In this document: piece by piece, positions 35,966-45,305 of the stretch
Position numbering within the stretch: the first letter of the stretch is position 1
How the letters are laid out: each line of letters starts with the position of its first letter
NCBI RefSeq assembly: GCF_003545715.1
Contig: NZ_QVNU01000003.1
Location: 1-64,000 of the forward strand
Direction: 5' to 3'
Source of the DNA: Taibaiella koreensis
Lineage (GTDB): Bacteria > Bacteroidota > Bacteroidia > Chitinophagales > Chitinophagaceae
Length of the DNA: 64,000 nucleotides
The notes under the pieces: generated by a model
The model's database searches: none
Told to the model about the DNA's origin: nothing
What the model saw: the letters and a program-made list of their open reading frames with translations, nothing else
Position numbers and translations under genes: made by a program

Positions 35966-37879
35966 TTAATTGATCTTGACCAGGCTGCCCTGTAGCTGGG
36001 CAAGCGAACCGCCCTGCAGGTCCAGCATAGTGCTGCCTTTTACTTCAGATTGCATGCCTTCCAGCTTGAGTTCGGTATCGGCCTTTATGGCAACCTGTCC
36101 GCCGGCGGCTTCTATAGCTTCTTTACCGCTCATCGTGATCTTCTGTTTCGCGTTGAGGTTTATAGACTGCGCGTTGAGATTTATCTCACCAGAGTCTATA
36201 TTGACGCTTTGATCGGATGAAAGATTGATCACACCTTTGGAATGGATATTAATCTTCTTGCCATCCTTGCTGAAGAGTAAGGAGGCAATATTTTCGCCAT
36301 CGCTGATGAGCGATAGCCTCAACTCCTTACCATTGGTAAACTGGAGGTACGACCAGTTGTCATCGTCTTTATTGGAGCTCAGGGAGAGGTAAATATCGTC
36401 GGCGCCTTCGCCCTTACGTACGAGTGCGATATCATTGCTTGGATTCTTCGTCTGCTGCAGGCCGTACTCATCTTTTTCAAATACATTGTCGACAAGGGTG
36501 ATCATGCCCAGCTTATCGTTGATGGCGATCATTCTTCCTGTGCGGGAACCAATGATCTTAACGTCGTTGCCATCGGCTGGTACACCCGATTTATTCTTTT
36601 CGGAGTATACAGCGCCCATGACAAAGGGCCGTTCCGCATTGTTATTCACGAAATCGACCATGACCTCGTCTTCCAGCTCGGGCAGGAAACGAAAGCCTTT
36701 TCCATTGCCCGCATGGGGCACTACAACGCTTAACCAGGGCGAGGTCTCGTTTTGCGGCTGCCAGGGGAATTGGACTTTCACCCGGGCCAGGCCATCCTTA
36801 TCCTCGTTCTGTTTGACCACAGCCGGCTGTGGGTAGCACCAGGCATACAAATCGGGGTTGGTATAAGGCGGCGCCTGGTTCTCGGCCGGTATCGCGCTAA
36901 ACTGGTTCTGGTAATTGTTCACACCGCTGCTGGAATGATATATCTCTGTGACGATATAGGTGCCTGCGCCGGTCCCGTTGCTTTCTTCCAGCTGAATGGC
37001 GCTGCCGATCCTGATTTGGGAGAGATAGCTGTTGGCATGCAGGAAGGTAGAGGCGGCGGCTTGCGCGTGTTGGTGCAGCTCGTTTTCTTTACCCATAAGA
37101 TTCTGGTTCGCGGAATTGACGTAGTGTGCCAGGTATTCCTTGCCAAACACTGCTTTACCCTTTTTGGCGCCGGTATCAACAAGGCCGGTACCGCCGTAAT
37201 CGGGTACATCTTTATTGTGCGCGGTCTTTTCGCCCTTATAGCGATCGAAGCCAACGATATTGGCTTCGGGCCGGAAAATACGGGCACGGATGCGTACATC
37301 GAAAACGGTGTTCCTGCCCAAAGTTATTTTTTGTGGGCTGGCCATGCCTTCCGGTTTACCCAATACCATTTTCGTTCCATCATAAAAGAACCATTGACCG
37401 TGCCGGGCGGCCATCATCGACAGGAATTCAAATGCCGTCTGGTTGTATTGGACCGTATAGTAGAGGGTTTCGCTGCAGGTCGGTTCGTTTTTGATCTGGT
37501 CGGCCGGAGCAATGTCTCTAACGATCTCCTGGAGCGTTTTGCCGCTCCAGCTAGTGCAGTGCTGCATGCCGTCGAGCCTTGCCGGAAGACCGCTTCCGGT
37601 GATCTCGTACTCGATGTTGTGTTGATACTGGTTGAAGCAACTGATACCTTGTATCAGTCCTTTGAAGGTAAACTGCTCGTCGATCCCGATATTGACTTCC
37701 GCGCCCAGGTTCTTATCGTAAAAGGCTTTGTAGGTATTCAGCGTAACTTCCTGGTCCTGCTGATCGCGCCAGATAAAGGAAAAGGAATTGACATCGCAGA
37801 GCCTTTGACTGATCATAAGGCTGGAAAACTGGATCTCTCCTTCCTGCCCGCTGATCGTTATCTTGACTTTGTTACTCAT
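35966..37879 (-). CDS. vgrG: T6SS spike protein VgrG (TssI)
   Basis: 637 residues. The N-terminal gp27-like part contains YKAFYDKNLGAEVNIGI and SMMAARHGQWFFYDG; the gp5-like OB-fold includes LARVKVQFPWQPQNE, SPWLSVVVPHAGNGKGFRFL and PELEDEVMVDFVNNNAERP; the C-terminal third is a needle-like beta-helix of short repeats (VNIDSGEINLNAQSINLNAK). It trimerises to form the T6SS spike. No catalytic C-terminal extension is seen, so it acts as a carrier. Confidence 0.93.
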   Translation of the reverse strand: MSNKVKITISGQEGEIQFSSLMISQRLCDVNSFSFIWRDQQDQEVTLNTYKAFYDKNLGAEVNIGIDEQFTFKGLIQGISCFNQYQHNIEYEITGSGLPARLDGMQHCTSWSGKTLQEIVRDIAPADQIKNEPTCSETLYYTVQYNQTAFEFLSMMAARHGQWFFYDGTKMVLGKPEGMASPQKITLGRNTVFDVRIRARIFRPEANIVGFDRYKGEKTAHNKDVPDYGGTGLVDTGAKKGKAVFGKEYLAHYVNSANQNLMGKENELHQHAQAAASTFLHANSYLSQIRIGSAIQLEESNGTGAGTYIVTEIYHSSSGVNNYQNQFSAIPAENQAPPYTNPDLYAWCYPQPAVVKQNEDKDGLARVKVQFPWQPQNETSPWLSVVVPHAGNGKGFRFLPELEDEVMVDFVNNNAERPFVMGAVYSEKNKSGVPADGNDVKIIGSRTGRMIAINDKLGMITLVDNVFEKDEYGLQQTKNPSNDIALVRKGEGADDIYLSLSSNKDDDNWSYLQFTNGKELRLSLISDGENIASLLFSKDGKKINIHSKGVINLSSDQSVNIDSGEINLNAQSINLNAKQKITMSGKEAIEAAGGQVAIKADTELKLEGMQSEVKGSTMLDLQGGSLAQLQGSLVKIN

Positions 37880-38042
37880 GAGAACTTCGGATTAAGAGCC
37901 GGCATTGTGCGGTGACCCGCCCGGTGACCGTCAGACGATAAGAACGATGGAAAGCATATGTGATCCGGATCGCCGGGGCACAGACAAAGAGCGCCGGCAG
38001 CGGCAGGAGGGGCCGTCGCCGCAGAATCTCTTCCATTGGGGT

Positions 38043-38429
38043 TTATACCCATTCGTTAACATGGGTGCCGTTGCCCATTGAGATCTCTTTGGCAGAGATA
38101 CCGAAGCTAACGATCATCGGGTTTTTATTGTCGGAAGCATAGACCTCTTCAAACTTGATCAGGTAGCCTTCTTTGAACTTAAGCTCTTTCATGGTCGCGT
38201 CGGAGTCTCTTTTCAGGAATACGATACTGCCGTCTTTGCGTTCAAAGTTGTTGCACATCCATTCAAAAAGCTCTGTCTCCTGGGTGCTTTCCACGGTAAC
38301 ATAGATCTTGCCTCCCCGGGTAATAGACGAGGGCCGGCCGGTGGCGTCCACTTCCTGGTGGAGGTCGTAGCTGGCATTAAGCACATTATAATCTTTACCG
38401 GCAACACTCAGTTTTGCTTTGAAGCTCAT
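38043..38429 (-). CDS. hcp: T6SS tube protein Hcp (TssD)
   Basis: 128 residues from the ATG at 38429 (MSFKAKLSVAGKDYNVLNAS); the longer reading runs through the promoter. The family core SYDLHQEVDATGRPSSITRG and TELFEWMCNN is that of Bacteroidetes TssD, ending MIVSFGISAKEISMGNGTHV. Hexamers form the tube expelled by the sheath. It has a strong divergent promoter and is the first gene of the minus arm, which fits its need for high expression. Confidence 0.9.
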   Translation of the reverse strand: MSFKAKLSVAGKDYNVLNASYDLHQEVDATGRPSSITRGGKIYVTVESTQETELFEWMCNNFERKDGSIVFLKRDSDATMKELKFKEGYLIKFEEVYASDNKNPMIVSFGISAKEISMGNGTHVNEWV

Positions 38430-38468
38430 GGTTAAAAATTTTCGGTTAAATGAATAAAATTGTAATAG

Positions 38469-38499
38469 CAAAAGTAGCCGCTGACCCAGGGGGAAACAA
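38469..38499 (-). promoter_or_regulatory. Promoter of hcp (minus arm)
   Basis: TTG (38499-38497), 20 bases, TACTTTTG (38476-38469) on the minus strand, an excellent Bacteroidetes promoter. The ATG follows at 38429. Confidence 0.7.
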
Positions 38500-38537
38500 T
38501 ACGTTTTAATACGTATTTTCAAAAAAGAACTTTTATC

Positions 38538-38545
38538 TACTTTTG
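38538..38545 (+). promoter_or_regulatory. -7 promoter box of the plus T6SS arm
   Basis: TACTTTTG, exact TAnnTTTG, 39 bases before the start at 38584. It is back-to-back with the hcp promoter, so the arms may be regulated together. Confidence 0.6.
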
Positions 38546-38583
38546 TTCCATCAGTAAAAATCCTCATCCGTTAAGCTGTTCCC

Positions 38584-39489
38584 ATGTCTGCCGAAAGCCC
38601 ATACTGCATTGATCAATACCAGCTGCTGCGGGCTGAAGCATTGTGTGCGGAATTGATGGAGAATGGCGTCTCTTTCGACGAGATCGTTATCCGTATGGCA
38701 GGTGCTTTCCGTAAAAGCTACCGCAACGATATAGAACGGGTAGAGGCGCTGAAAGACGCCAACAACCGCCTGGCTATCGAGATCAACCGGGATGGCTTGT
38801 ACGACCGTTTGCCTGAGGGCTTGTTTCACCAGACACGCGGCGGTAGCAACACCGGCACGCTAAGCGCCATGACCGGTGAATACCGGCGCTATAGGGATGA
38901 GGAGAAGCTGGCCCGCAAATTTTTTCAGCCCGTAGAGCAAGAGCTGTTCCGCTATGCGGTCCTCACCGAGACAGAAGAGCGAAAGCTGCAGTTCGGTATG
39001 TTGAGCGGCAAGCTGGATAAAGAATTTTATCGCTTCTGGAATATCGACCCGCAGCTTCCCGAAGCGCCGGCGGCAGTACTGGTGCTTATAATGCCCTGGA
39101 TACGGCAGATCAAAGGCGATCTCCGGCTTACGGCAAGCGCCCTGGCTATGATGCTCGACCGGCCGGTATCGGGTGCGTCCCGTATCGTCAATGAGCCATC
39201 CGGCGATGTAAGCGGTTTTCCGCTGGGGACAGGCGATGCCGCGTTGAGTGTCGATACCATATGCGGACAGTGTTTTGAAGAGCCATATGAACAATGGGTG
39301 TTCACGATAGAAGGCCTGGGGCCGGAGGAGATGCTGTTGTATACCGCAGGGAAGCCCTACGGTCGTTTCCTGGAGCGGTTTGAAGCATTGTTTATACCCC
39401 TGGCCGTAGAAGCGCAATTTGAATATGTTGGCGACCAGCAGGAGGAGGCGGCATCGGAGCCGGTGCTGGGTTATGGCTTTTACCTGTAA
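38584..39489 (+). CDS. T6SSiii baseplate protein, TssG-like (tentative)
   Basis: 301 residues, the size of TssG. It contains YDRLPEGLFHQ then RKFFQPVEQELFRYAVLTET, a block resembling the Bacteroidetes T6SSiii wedge proteins, and FERFEALFIPLAVEAQFEY near the end. It is the first gene of the plus operon, with TssN, TssK and TssO following at short gaps. The TssF half of the usual TssF-TssG wedge is absent here, so the assignment is by size and context. Confidence 0.5.
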   Translation: MSAESPYCIDQYQLLRAEALCAELMENGVSFDEIVIRMAGAFRKSYRNDIERVEALKDANNRLAIEINRDGLYDRLPEGLFHQTRGGSNTGTLSAMTGEYRRYRDEEKLARKFFQPVEQELFRYAVLTETEERKLQFGMLSGKLDKEFYRFWNIDPQLPEAPAAVLVLIMPWIRQIKGDLRLTASALAMMLDRPVSGASRIVNEPSGDVSGFPLGTGDAALSVDTICGQCFEEPYEQWVFTIEGLGPEEMLLYTAGKPYGRFLERFEALFIPLAVEAQFEYVGDQQEEAASEPVLGYGFYL

Positions 39490-39509
39490 ACCTGAAGAAC
39501 AGAAATATC

Positions 39510-40397
39510 ATGGTCCTGAAATCATTCCTGCTTTATTTTCTTCCTTTCCTGGTAGGCTCGTTGGCCTTGTTTGCGGTGATCAAACAAGTCTCGTCCAGCT
39601 TTTCGGCTAAGGGCAAAAAGCCGTTGCTTTACGGTGGGCTTTCTTCCCTGCTGGCTTCGGCTGCAGCTTTTGCCGCTACTTTCATCAGTAACAACCTTTT
39701 CCTGGTCTTCTGGATCCTGTCGGCTGTCTACTTTCTCTTCGGCTTGATCCATGTTGTCATCACACACCGGCGGTTTTTCAGTCATCCGGCAGAATCGCGC
39801 AGTAAGCTCTTCTATGCTGAGCTGCTATTCGGTATCACGATCATCCTGTTCAGTATCGCGGCCTTTGCGGGATTGCAGTATTTTCTGAAGGATAAGTCAT
39901 TTCTTTTCTATCCCATGCTGCTAAGCCTCTTGTTTTTCCTGGTTCCTTTTCTGATGAATCAGACTTTTCTGGCTGCTTATCATATTCCGCCCACGGTATT
40001 TCCTGCATGGGAATATCCTTTGCTGCAAGCGATCGACCTACCCGATGAAAAAGAAGGAGAGCGGCTATATGTGATCGGCTTTGAGATAGCGAAGAAAGCG
40101 AGCGACCGGCAACGTACTTTTTTCCGTGCCAAGGCGCCGGAACAAATGGTGCTGGGCGAGCTGTATTATCATTTCATCAACGACTATAACGAGATGCAGA
40201 GCGAGACGCCGATACAATATGCCGATAGTACCGGCAGGGCACAGGAATGGTACTTCCGGACGAAGCCCAAATGGTATCAACGTTCGCGTATTCTCGATGC
40301 CACACGTACTGTTCAGCAAACCGGCATACGGGAAAATACCGTGATCATATGTGAGAGAGCGGCTAGGGAAGATGACGCTACAATATCCACTTCATAA
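39510..40397 (+). CDS. tssN: T6SSiii membrane component TssN
   Basis: 295 residues. Five membrane segments are seen (about 5-24, 42-60, 64-87, 105-124, 130-150), followed by a soluble C-terminal domain of about 130 residues (YVIGFEIAKKASDRQRTFFR). This is the layout of TssN, one of the subtype iii-specific proteins thought to replace the TssJLM membrane complex. It starts 20 bases after the previous gene and is clearly part of the operon. Confidence 0.8.
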   Translation: MVLKSFLLYFLPFLVGSLALFAVIKQVSSSFSAKGKKPLLYGGLSSLLASAAAFAATFISNNLFLVFWILSAVYFLFGLIHVVITHRRFFSHPAESRSKLFYAELLFGITIILFSIAAFAGLQYFLKDKSFLFYPMLLSLLFFLVPFLMNQTFLAAYHIPPTVFPAWEYPLLQAIDLPDEKEGERLYVIGFEIAKKASDRQRTFFRAKAPEQMVLGELYYHFINDYNEMQSETPIQYADSTGRAQEWYFRTKPKWYQRSRILDATRTVQQTGIRENTVIICERAAREDDATISTS

Positions 40398-40429
40398 ACC
40401 GGGGCATAACAGCCCCTTATAGATGAACC

Positions 40430-41596
40430 ATGAGAAGCCAGAGAAAATACTTTCCCGTTAACTGGATGGATGGCATGAAGATCAATAAGGATCATTTCAT
40501 TGCCCAGGATAACGCATGGCAGGACGCCCTTAGCGATATGGCTACCCTATGCCTTTCGCCGCTGCGTTACGGAGTGATGCCACCTTCCGCAGCCGGGGAA
40601 GACACTTTCCATGTAAAGCTATCGCTCGACAACCAGAATACGCTTAAGGTAGCTGTGCTGAGTCTCCAGGCAGTGACACCCGGCGGCGTACGCATACAAG
40701 TTCCGGGTCTGCCTTCGCACCAGGCCGAAGGAGGATTGACCGGTACCTTTCCATTCACGGCTTCGGGCAGCGAGGCCTTGTACTGGATCGTGCTTACCGC
40801 CCAGCCCTTTGAACGTGTGCCATCGGGTAATCCCGACGCGACGGAAAATCCGCCCCGGTATCCGCTTGCACAGCCGGCCTACCAGTTGCAGGTAACGCCG
40901 GAAAGCCAGTATAACCAATATGCCCGTAATCCTTTTGCGTTGATAATAGGTAAGGTGATCGTAAACGGCGACACCGTGAGGGTAGAGGAATATTATATAC
41001 CACCCTGTCTGTCGGTCCAGTCGTCTCCCGACCTTATGGGGCTGCATTCCGAGTTGGATCAGTTCCTGGCAGGACTGGAGCTGCGCTGCTCCCAGATCGT
41101 ACAGAAGATCTTCCGGAAAAGTCAGCAGAATGATCTTTCGGAGCTGGCCCTGTTTCTCTGCGACCGCATTATGCTCTTCATCGGGCAGGCCATTACCGAA
41201 TTGCGCTGGAACCAGGTCTATGAGCCGCCGGCAAAGATGTTCAGCACGATCGTGAGCCTCGCCAGGGTAATGAAGAATACGATTGACCTCCGCATTGGCT
41301 CCGGCAAGGAAGAGCTGATGAGCTACCTGAGCGAATGGTGCGAGCTGAACCCCGGTGAGCTCGAACAAATGCTGAGTGGCCTGGCCGGATTGCGTTATGA
41401 GCACAATGATATCAACAGCAACATTATGCCGGTAATCCGCTTCGCCAAGGTAACCGGTAAGCTTTTTGAATCGCTGAGCAACCTTGAATTCATCGGCAAG
41501 CGTAAGGAGTCCGGTATTTTTGTCAAAGAAGAGCAACAGTACCAGCAGAACGGCAATAACGAAACGCCCAAGCCCAAGCGCCGTTTCTTCGGTTAG
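40430..41596 (+). CDS. tssK: T6SS baseplate protein TssK
   Basis: 388 residues. The N-terminus YFPVNWMDGMKINKDHFIAQ is the T6SSiii form of the TssK start (canonical TssK begins with a similar VxWxEGMxLxPQHF). Later blocks include the shell domain (PPCLSVQSSPDLMGLHSELD) and the C-terminal helical region EFIGKRKESG. TssK links the baseplate to the membrane complex. Shorter than the 440 residues of subtype i. Confidence 0.85.
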   Translation: MRSQRKYFPVNWMDGMKINKDHFIAQDNAWQDALSDMATLCLSPLRYGVMPPSAAGEDTFHVKLSLDNQNTLKVAVLSLQAVTPGGVRIQVPGLPSHQAEGGLTGTFPFTASGSEALYWIVLTAQPFERVPSGNPDATENPPRYPLAQPAYQLQVTPESQYNQYARNPFALIIGKVIVNGDTVRVEEYYIPPCLSVQSSPDLMGLHSELDQFLAGLELRCSQIVQKIFRKSQQNDLSELALFLCDRIMLFIGQAITELRWNQVYEPPAKMFSTIVSLARVMKNTIDLRIGSGKEELMSYLSEWCELNPGELEQMLSGLAGLRYEHNDINSNIMPVIRFAKVTGKLFESLSNLEFIGKRKESGIFVKEEQQYQQNGNNETPKPKRRFFG

Positions 41597-41641
41597 CAAT
41601 CATTGAGAAAACACTTTGTTACCTAAACAAAATAAACAAGC

Positions 41642-42163
41642 ATGATACCGCAAAACAGCCCGGAACGTAAAAAGGCCTTTACCCGCTTTATCATCCTGTA
41701 TATCATTACTACGGGCATTGTTGTGGTTGCCATATACTTCGGAATACAGGTCCCTTTTCAGCAAAATAAGAAGCTGCAGGAGCAGCTTGCCAGCATAGAA
41801 AAGGAGCGCGACTTCGGCCGCAGTTTTTTTGCCCAGCTGGGTGAGGCCAAAGGCCTGCTGGATTCCGTAAACAAACCCGGCGTGCAGGCTGAATTGGTTG
41901 ACGGCCAGATAGACTCCAGGCTACAGCAGCTTACCGCCATGGTGGATAAAGATTCCGTTTCGGAAAAGCGTCTGTACCAGGAGCTGATCAAGACCTATTT
42001 TGAAATCAAGGACGATAAGAAAAGGATCAGGGCTTCGGGAGATAAGGATGCCCAGGCGGCAGAGTTCGAGAGCCAGCTGGCCCAGTGGAAAGCCAAGTAC
42101 GACGATTGCAGGAACACCTACTCGCAGCTGCTTACCCAGTACAATATGAGCATGAAACGTTAA
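41642..42163 (+). CDS. tssO: T6SSiii component TssO
   Basis: 173 residues. One N-terminal membrane segment (residues 15-33, TRFIILYIITTGIVVVAIYF) is followed by a mostly helical, charged, coiled-coil-like region (QNKKLQEQLASIEKERDFG, LAQWKAKYDDCRNTYSQLL). This is the size and layout of TssO of T6SSiii, an inner-membrane protein with a periplasmic helical domain. Its position after TssK supports the call. Confidence 0.8.
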   Translation: MIPQNSPERKKAFTRFIILYIITTGIVVVAIYFGIQVPFQQNKKLQEQLASIEKERDFGRSFFAQLGEAKGLLDSVNKPGVQAELVDGQIDSRLQQLTAMVDKDSVSEKRLYQELIKTYFEIKDDKKRIRASGDKDAQAAEFESQLAQWKAKYDDCRNTYSQLLTQYNMSMKR

Positions 42164-42191
42164 CCGGCCCCGTAAAAGAACATCTTATCTT

Positions 42192-43256
42192 ATGCAGCAG
42201 CTTTCCCGCATCTATAGCCGCAATCGTATGGGCTTCGACAACAAAGTATGGTTGACGCTTTTGCTTACCGTACTCTTGTCGGCCGGGCTTCTGGGTTTCC
42301 GTATCGCCACTACAGAGCCTTGCTATGAGGCCAGGCTGAACCTGAAGGGTGTGGTGGCACATGCCCGGCCCCACTATTACTTCGTGGGTGAGAGCATTAT
42401 TTTCCAGGCGGGGATGAAGCGACTGCAAGACGTAAGCTGGGACTTCGGTGATGGCAGCCCGGCAGCTACCGGCGTTACGGTGACCCATAGCTACAAGCAG
42501 GAAGGCAATTTCCTGGTTACCGCAACGATCAACGGACGTTGCCTGCAATCGGTTAATGTGCACATCAGTCCTATAGCGCTTGCGACACCGGTAACGGCAA
42601 CGCCTTCGGCCAACGGTGAGGGTGCTATCATCGGTAAAGACTTTGCTGCAGCAGGCGAGCTGGCTATTTACCAGACCGGAATGACTGCCGGCGCTTATGA
42701 ATGGACGATAGAAAATAATACTGCTTTTCCGCCAAAGCCGGGCAACAAAGTATCTTACAGCTTTACCGAGCCCGGTAGCTATGTGCTGAAGCTGAAGCTG
42801 GACAACGATGAGACAAAAGTGTATCGCAAGACGATCACCATATCCATGAACCCGGCCGACGCCCACGGCGCAAATGTGGATGAGCTACCGCCACTGCCTC
42901 TCCCAGCGCCTCCTGGCGAAGGCACCGCAGCCGGTGCCGGAGAAAGCGGTCCGGTTGCAGAGCCTGCGCCGGCAGAGAAGAAGATTGAGCTGATACCCGA
43001 CGCCATATTGAAAAACCAGCTCCAGGATGTGATCGAGGGCAAAGAAACGCTTGAAAATATCGCTCAATACATGTGTCCCGGCGGTAAAATAAAAGGCAAT
43101 GGTACGATCTATGCCAACCTTAACCTTTTCGGAGAAACACTGAAGGGCAAGAAGGGCATGCTAGGCTTAGGCGGAAAACGGAAGATCAAATCGGTACATG
43201 CCAACCGGGAGGTAGGCAGCAATTGCATCTTCCGGCTGGATGTGGAGTATAAATAA
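42192..43256 (+). CDS. T6SSiii PKD-domain membrane protein (TssP-like, tentative)
   Basis: 354 residues. One N-terminal membrane segment (19-36, VWLTLLLTVLLSAGLLGF), then a PKD domain (SWDFGDGSPAATG, VTHSYKQEGNFLVTATING) and a second PKD-like fold (YEWTIENN, SYSFTEPGSYVLKLKL), a Pro-rich linker and a C-terminal domain with LIPDAILKNQLQDVIEG. It closes the plus operon, 28 bases after tssO, and is probably periplasmic, likely contributing to the envelope-spanning complex. Confidence 0.55.
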   Translation: MQQLSRIYSRNRMGFDNKVWLTLLLTVLLSAGLLGFRIATTEPCYEARLNLKGVVAHARPHYYFVGESIIFQAGMKRLQDVSWDFGDGSPAATGVTVTHSYKQEGNFLVTATINGRCLQSVNVHISPIALATPVTATPSANGEGAIIGKDFAAAGELAIYQTGMTAGAYEWTIENNTAFPPKPGNKVSYSFTEPGSYVLKLKLDNDETKVYRKTITISMNPADAHGANVDELPPLPLPAPPGEGTAAGAGESGPVAEPAPAEKKIELIPDAILKNQLQDVIEGKETLENIAQYMCPGGKIKGNGTIYANLNLFGETLKGKKGMLGLGGKRKIKSVHANREVGSNCIFRLDVEYK

Positions 43257-43370
43257 ACAGGCCGTTTATCAGGTGATGGCACAGCTCGGCACCGTTGTAA
43301 AGATTATGGCTTCGCTAACGCCGGTTGCCCGGCAAAAAGCTATCTTTGTTCTTCCACCAAAATCAGATAG

Positions 43371-44294
43371 ATGAACAAATTCAGAAAAGGCGCAGGGCTT
43401 TGGTTGGCATGTTGCCTATCCCTGCTGGTATTGTTCTCCTGTAAATCGGGAAGCGAAAACTCCGGCAGCGGGAATGCGATTACAATTAAGATCAATTTCA
43501 AACCCGGGGAAAAATATCTCTATACGACCAAGGTTAATCAGAAAATTAACTCGCTCAATACGACCATGGACCAGTCGATGGTAATGGAAATGGTATATGC
43601 CTACGAAGGCGAAGAGGGCAATAATAAAAAACTAAAGATCACTTACGATCATGTGGCTATGAGCCTGACGACCCCGATGGGCCCTGTTCAGTACGATTCG
43701 AAAACACCCGAGAAGAGTCCGGCTGATATGGCTTTTATGAACGAGCTTATCGGCAAATCGTTCAGCATTAAAATAGCGCCCAATGGAGATATTGCTGCCG
43801 TAGAGGGCTTGGGCGAGCTCATCAAATCGCTGTCGGGCAATGCAGATGGTAACACCCGGGCGGCCATGGAAAGCCAGTTCAGCGATACGGCGATCAGGAT
43901 GATGATGCAAAATTCATTTGACCTTTATCCCGGTAAAGAGATCAAAGTGGGCGAGTCCTGGGGTAAAAAATCGGTAATGGGTATGGGTTTGCAGGGTATC
44001 AATGTGAATATGGAGAATACGTATACATTGAAGAGCATCAGCAATGGTAAAGCCACGGTAGCCGTCGTTTCTGCCATGAACCTGCCGGCAACCGATATGA
44101 GCGCTGCGGCGGGCGTTCCCATGCAGATCCGGATGAATGGCAAACAGGAAGGTACTATGGAGCTCGATATCAATACCGGGCAGATCCTGTCGGGTAAAAC
44201 CACGCAGAACATCGAAGGTCAGATATCGGGAGGCGGGCAGACCATACCAATGAATATCACCGGCGACGTGCTCATCAACAGCAAGAAGCTTTAA
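43371..44294 (+). CDS. Lipoprotein, DUF6263-like
   Basis: 307 residues. A lipobox VLFSC puts the lipidated Cys at 24. The mature part (FKPGEKYLYTTKVNQKINSL, GKSFSIKIAPNGDIAAVEGL, SWGKKSVMGMGLQ) fits DUF6263-type Bacteroidetes lipoproteins with no assigned function. A -7 box TATCTTTG lies at 43341-43348. It is probably on the periplasmic face of a membrane or on the outside. No link to the T6SS operon beyond position. Confidence 0.75.
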   Translation: MNKFRKGAGLWLACCLSLLVLFSCKSGSENSGSGNAITIKINFKPGEKYLYTTKVNQKINSLNTTMDQSMVMEMVYAYEGEEGNNKKLKITYDHVAMSLTTPMGPVQYDSKTPEKSPADMAFMNELIGKSFSIKIAPNGDIAAVEGLGELIKSLSGNADGNTRAAMESQFSDTAIRMMMQNSFDLYPGKEIKVGESWGKKSVMGMGLQGINVNMENTYTLKSISNGKATVAVVSAMNLPATDMSAAAGVPMQIRMNGKQEGTMELDINTGQILSGKTTQNIEGQISGGGQTIPMNITGDVLINSKKL

Positions 44295-44314
44295 ACACCG
44301 GATAAGAAACCGGA

Positions 44315-44352
44315 AAAGGGGTGATGACCGCAAGGATCATAACCCCTTTTTT
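44315..44352 (+). terminator. Terminator of the lipoprotein gene
   Basis: An 8-bp stem AAAGGGGT (44315-44322) with ACCCCTTT (44342-44349) and a T run to 44352. Confidence 0.75.
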
Positions 44353-44396
44353 GTGTCCGATACGTATTATCTTTGTAGACGATCAATAAACAAGGG

Positions 44397-45233
44397 ATGT
44401 CAGAGATCAATGTAAAGGGTATGCGAAAGGCGCTGGCAGCGCTGATAACCGGGCGCCTGGAAGAAGAAAAAGATCGGCTGAAGGCTGAATTCCAGCAGAG
44501 CGGCCACATCAACTCCTGTTTTATCGACAACCTGCTGCCCGTTGAGCAGGCGATGGAAATATACCAGGCCTTCCCCTCGCCCGAGGAAATGGCCATACAC
44601 CGTTCTATCAGGGAAAACAAGAGGGTAGCGGCGCAGATGAATTTATATCATCCGCTGCTGGAAGAGATTGTCTATGCCTTCCAGGAACCCGCTGTAGTCG
44701 CGCTGTGTACCTATATTACCGGTATCAGGGACATGGAGCCCGATGAGCATCTTTATGCCGGTGGCATCAGCCTGATGAGCCAGGGCAATTTTCTCAACCC
44801 ACATCTCGACAACTCACACGACAACGACCGGGAACGGTACCGGGTGCTTAACCTGCTGTACTACATAAGCCCGGACTGGAAGCTGGAGAATGGGGGCAAC
44901 CTGGAGCTATGGGATGGCGGTGTGCAGGGCGATCCGCGTACCATTGTATCGCAGTTCAACCGGCTTGTGCTGATGATCACCAACCAGTCGTCCTATCATT
45001 CGGTAAGCAAAGTAGTAGCAGACGGCAAGCGCTGTTGTGTCTCGAATTATTATTTCTCGCACCTGCCTGCCGACAACGAAAGCTATTTCCATGTGACCTC
45101 ATTCTATGGCAGGCCCGAAGAGGCCGTCAAAGGAATGGCGCTTAGCTTGGACCGGAAACTGCGCAATTTTCTGCGTAAGATCACGGGCAAGCGTCTCGTC
45201 ACCACCAAGCATATCTATAAGAAGGATGATTAA
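44397..45233 (+). CDS. 2-oxoglutarate/Fe(II)-dependent oxygenase
   Basis: 278 residues. The iron triad fits His136, Asp138 (NPHLDNSHDND) and His201 (YHSVSKV), with a basic residue in DGKRCCVSNYYFS for 2-oxoglutarate. The fold blocks LNLLYYISPDWKLENGGNLE and LWDGG are those of prolyl-4-hydroxylase-like enzymes. The substrate (a protein or small molecule) is unknown. A -7 box TATCTTTG lies at 44368-44375. Confidence 0.85.
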   Translation: MSEINVKGMRKALAALITGRLEEEKDRLKAEFQQSGHINSCFIDNLLPVEQAMEIYQAFPSPEEMAIHRSIRENKRVAAQMNLYHPLLEEIVYAFQEPAVVALCTYITGIRDMEPDEHLYAGGISLMSQGNFLNPHLDNSHDNDRERYRVLNLLYYISPDWKLENGGNLELWDGGVQGDPRTIVSQFNRLVLMITNQSSYHSVSKVVADGKRCCVSNYYFSHLPADNESYFHVTSFYGRPEEAVKGMALSLDRKLRNFLRKITGKRLVTTKHIYKKDD

Positions 45234-45305
45234 AGGCTTCCCCGACCCGAGGGCTACCATTTGCCATCAATAGCCTATTTTTGTAACGATCAAAAAAGAA
45301 TATAA

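Noticed and set aside
36752-37915. 387-residue plus-strand frame opposite vgrG
   Set aside because: Antisense to the clear VgrG coding sequence, no recognisable domains.
40619-41599. 326-residue minus-strand frame opposite tssK
   Set aside because: Antisense shadow of tssK.
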